NCBI GenBank assembly: GCA_035447065.1
Contig: DAOTGJ010000012.1
Span: 1-64,000 of the forward strand
Length of the DNA: 64,000 nucleotides
Direction: 5' to 3'
Source of the DNA: CALEMW01 sp035447065
GTDB taxonomy: Bacteria > Krumholzibacteriota > Krumholzibacteriia > LZORAL124-64-63
The position numbers and the translations under genes were made by a program. Below the pieces are notes generated by a model that saw only the letters and a program-made list of their open reading frames with translations, was not told where the DNA came from and did not search any database. Below are positions 61,806 to 64,000 of this stretch, one piece after another. Each line of letters begins with the position of its first letter. Positions within the stretch are counted from its first letter, which is position 1.

Positions 61806-62711
61806 ATGCACGCGCTGCGCAGCACCGTCGATCTCGGCCTTTCGCCGGACCGAAAGGGCAAGGTGCGCGAGATCTTCGACCTCGGCGACCGCTTGTTCAT
61901 CGTCGCCACGGACCGGATCTCCGCCTACGACGTGGTCATGGACCAGGCGGTCCCCGGACGCGGAGTCGTCCTGACCGTGATGACCCTGGCCTGGCTGAAC
62001 CGCTTCCCCGACATCCCCAACCACCTGATCACCGCCGACCCCGACCAGTTCCCCGAGCCCTTCGCGAGCCACCGCGAGGCCCTGGCCGGCCGCAGCATGC
62101 TGGTGCGCAAGGCGGAGACGTTCCCGGTGGAGTGCATCGCCCGCGGCTACATCACGGGTTCCGGCTGGAAGTCGTACCTGGCCGAGGGGCACATCTGCGG
62201 CCATGACCTGCCCGCCGGCCTGAAGAAGAGCCAGCAGCTCCCGCAGATCCTCTTCACGCCGTCCACCAAGGCGGAGGAGGGCCACGACGAGAACATCTCC
62301 TTCGCGGAGGCGGAGGCCATGATCGGCGCCGACGACGCCGCGACCCTGCGCGACCTCACCCTGCGCATCTACGGCGAGGGCGCGGCCTTCGCGCGGGAGC
62401 ACGGGGTGCTGATCGCGGACACCAAGTTCGAGTTCGGGCGCATCGACGGGAAGGTCACCCTCATCGACGAGGTGCTCACGCCGGACTCGTCGCGCTTCTG
62501 GCCCGCCGCGGACCACGTTCCCGGCGAGGAGCCGCCCAGCTGGGACAAGCAGATCCTGCGCAACCACCTGGAGACCCTGGACTGGGACAAGACGCCGCCG
62601 CCGCCGGCCCTGCCCCAGGACATCCTGGACCGCACCCTGGCCCGGTACCGCGAGGTGCTGGAGATCCTGTTCCCCGAGGAGGCCGCCCGATGGGCAACGG
62701 CGCTGAACTGA
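61806..62711 (+). CDS. purC: Phosphoribosylaminoimidazole-succinocarboxamide synthase PurC
   Basis: This 301-residue protein has the SAICAR synthetase motifs: GKVREIFDLGDRLFIVATDRISAYDVVM, ECIARGYITGSGWKSY, FTPSTKAEEGHDENIS, LIADTKFEFG and IDEVLTPDSSRFW. It joins CAIR and aspartate in purine synthesis. The length is that of the longer, yeast-like form. GGGAG precedes the ATG. Confidence 0.97.
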   Translation: MHALRSTVDLGLSPDRKGKVREIFDLGDRLFIVATDRISAYDVVMDQAVPGRGVVLTVMTLAWLNRFPDIPNHLITADPDQFPEPFASHREALAGRSMLVRKAETFPVECIARGYITGSGWKSYLAEGHICGHDLPAGLKKSQQLPQILFTPSTKAEEGHDENISFAEAEAMIGADDAATLRDLTLRIYGEGAAFAREHGVLIADTKFEFGRIDGKVTLIDEVLTPDSSRFWPAADHVPGEEPPSWDKQILRNHLETLDWDKTPPPPALPQDILDRTLARYREVLEILFPEEAARWATALN

Positions 62712-64000
62712 ACCGCCCCCGGCGCGCGCTGCTGAGCGTGACCGACAAGACGGACCTGGACGTGGTGGCCGACGCGCTGAAGGCCCACGGCTACGAGATG
62801 ATCGCCAGCGGCGGCACCGCCGCCTGGCTGCGCGACCACGGCTGCCGGGTGGTGGACGTGAGCGAGGTGACCGGCTTCCCCGAGGTGTTCGGCGGCCGGG
62901 TGAAGACCCTGCATCCGCTGGTCTTCGGCGGCATCCTGGGGCCGGACGAGGCCGCCTTCGCCGGCGTGGCGGAGCTGGGCCTGCGGCCGGTGGACGTGGT
63001 GGTCTGCAACCTCTACGACTTCGAGGCCGCCATCGAGGGCGGCGCCGACGAGGCCGGGGCCATCGAGAAGATCGACATCGGCGGACCGTCGCTGCTGCGC
63101 GCGGCGGCCAAGAACTTCCGCCGCGTGTGCGTGCTGCCGTCGCCGGACTACTACGAGGAGTTCGCCGACGCCTGCGACGCGGGCGGCGGCCTGCCGGACC
63201 TGGAGTTCCGCCGGCGCATGGCGGCCCAGACCTTCGAGACCGTCCTGGACTACGACATGGCCATCAGCGAGTGGTTCCAGGCCGAGTCCACCGCCGACAC
63301 CAACCTGCTGACCCTGCGCTACGGGGAGAACCCGCACCAGGCGGCGGAGATGACCGTGCCCATCGGCAGCGGCGAGGGTCCGCTGGCGGGCATGGGGCTG
63401 CTCCAGCTCAACGGCAAGGAGCTCTCCTACAACAACGTGATCGACGTGATCGCGGCCGGGAAGCTGGCCGCGGATCTGGACGGCATCGCCTGCGCGGCCA
63501 TCAAGCACACCAATCCCTGCGGCGTGGGCACGGGCGGCACGGCGGCGGCGGCGTTGGAGCGCGCCCTGCTGTGCGACCCGGAGTCGGCCTTCGGCGGCAT
63601 CTTCGCCTTCACGTCGGAGGTGGATCTGCCGGCGGCGGAGATCCTGGCGGAACGCTTCTGCGAGGTGATCCTGGCGCCGTCGTACAGCGAGGACGCCCTG
63701 GCGCGGCTGCAGAAGAAGAAGAACCTGCGCGTGCTGGAGATGGATCCGGCCCTGTTCACGCGCACCACGTCGGGGCGCAGCCTGTCCTTCGGCGAGGTGA
63801 ACCTCTTCCAGGACGAGGACATGGGCTTCCCGGAGCTGGACACCTGGGAGCACGTGGCCGGCCCCGCGCCGGACGCGGCCACCCTGGACGCCCTGCGCCT
63901 GAACTGGAAGGTCTGCAAGCACGTCAAGAGCAACGCCATCGTGCTGGGAGACGCCTCCGGCACCCTGGGCATCGGCGCCGGGCAGATGAGCCGCGTGGAC
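62690..64000 (+). CDS. purH: Bifunctional AICAR transformylase / IMP cyclohydrolase PurH (3' end beyond window)
   Basis: 437 codons are seen, without a stop before the window ends. The N-terminal IMP cyclohydrolase domain has ALLSVTDKTDLD, IASGGTAAWLRDHG and FGGRVKTLHP. The transformylase domain has LRYGENPHQ, ELSYNNVIDV, AIKHTNPCGVG and SAFGGIFAF. It performs the last two steps to IMP. The ATG overlaps purC by 22 nt and is preceded by GAGGAGG; some 80 residues are probably missing. Confidence 0.96.
   Translation, partial: MGNGAELNRPRRALLSVTDKTDLDVVADALKAHGYEMIASGGTAAWLRDHGCRVVDVSEVTGFPEVFGGRVKTLHPLVFGGILGPDEAAFAGVAELGLRPVDVVVCNLYDFEAAIEGGADEAGAIEKIDIGGPSLLRAAAKNFRRVCVLPSPDYYEEFADACDAGGGLPDLEFRRRMAAQTFETVLDYDMAISEWFQAESTADTNLLTLRYGENPHQAAEMTVPIGSGEGPLAGMGLLQLNGKELSYNNVIDVIAAGKLAADLDGIACAAIKHTNPCGVGTGGTAAAALERALLCDPESAFGGIFAFTSEVDLPAAEILAERFCEVILAPSYSEDALARLQKKKNLRVLEMDPALFTRTTSGRSLSFGEVNLFQDEDMGFPELDTWEHVAGPAPDAATLDALRLNWKVCKHVKSNAIVLGDASGTLGIGAGQMSRVD

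Overview
The window is about 64 kb of GC-rich bacterial chromosome (very high G/C at third codon positions). It probably comes from a metagenome-assembled or draft genome, because it holds one run of exactly 100 N. Features point to a Gram-negative bacterium with an outer membrane: flagellar L- and P-ring genes, an usher-like outer-membrane protein, and a PorV/PorQ-type barrel. A 29-residue basic mini-protein of the AURKAIP1/COX24 (mS38-like) type, of the form familiar from Bacteroidetes, together with the PorV-type protein, suggests the FCB superphylum or a related candidate phylum. That placement is inference; no 16S rRNA or universal marker set is present.

Layout. (1) Positions 1-93: the 3' part of tRNA-Ala(GGC) and a strong terminator. 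(2) Positions 131-7902, minus strand: a chaperone-usher type surface-fibre locus with two DUF4402-like secreted subunits, a periplasmic chaperone, an usher-like protein and a repeat-bearing putative lipoprotein. A promoter resembling the flagellar sigma-28 consensus lies in front of it. (3) Positions 8117-11276: a small secreted protein, a GlmU-family nucleotidyl/acyltransferase, HU, the COX24-like mini-protein and a PilZ protein. (4) Positions 11490-54981: one nearly complete flagellar regulon. It comprises flgFGAHIJN-KL-fliW-csrA on plus; fliC-fliD-fliS-fliT on minus; flgM; an FlrBC-like sensor/sigma-54 activator pair; a periplasmic unknown and an FlgN/FliT-like protein; flgBC-fliEFGHIJ-motE-fliK-flgDE-flbD-motAB-fliLMNO; fliPQR-flhBAF; fliA; small unknown genes; and a second, FlrA-like sigma-54 activator. 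(5) Positions 55073-64000: a PorV-like protein, a MltD-like lytic transglycosylase, a GGDEF diguanylate cyclase, ComEC and the purine genes purC and purH (purH runs off the window).

Regulation can be read from the DNA. Sigma-54 (-24/-12) elements precede flgF, the TPR-like gene at 28790, fliP, fliA and possibly the PilZ gene and flgB. Sigma-28-like elements precede fliC, flgM and the pilin operon. The fliC leader carries two exact CANGGANG CsrA motifs, one at the Shine-Dalgarno, and fliW and csrA lie a few genes away. The picture is a layered hierarchy (FlrA-like, then sigma-54 with FlrBC-like, then FliA/FlgM) with FliW-CsrA control of flagellin translation. No chemotaxis genes, no rpoN and no recognisable flhG (MinD-like) are in the window.

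The points most worth a second look are the sigma-28-like promoter on the fibre operon, the divergent FlhF with no FlhG beside it, FliA with a roughly 65-residue C-terminal extension, the FlgJ-transglycosylase fusion, the unknown sigma-54-driven periplasmic protein, and the palindrome between the MltD-like and GGDEF genes.
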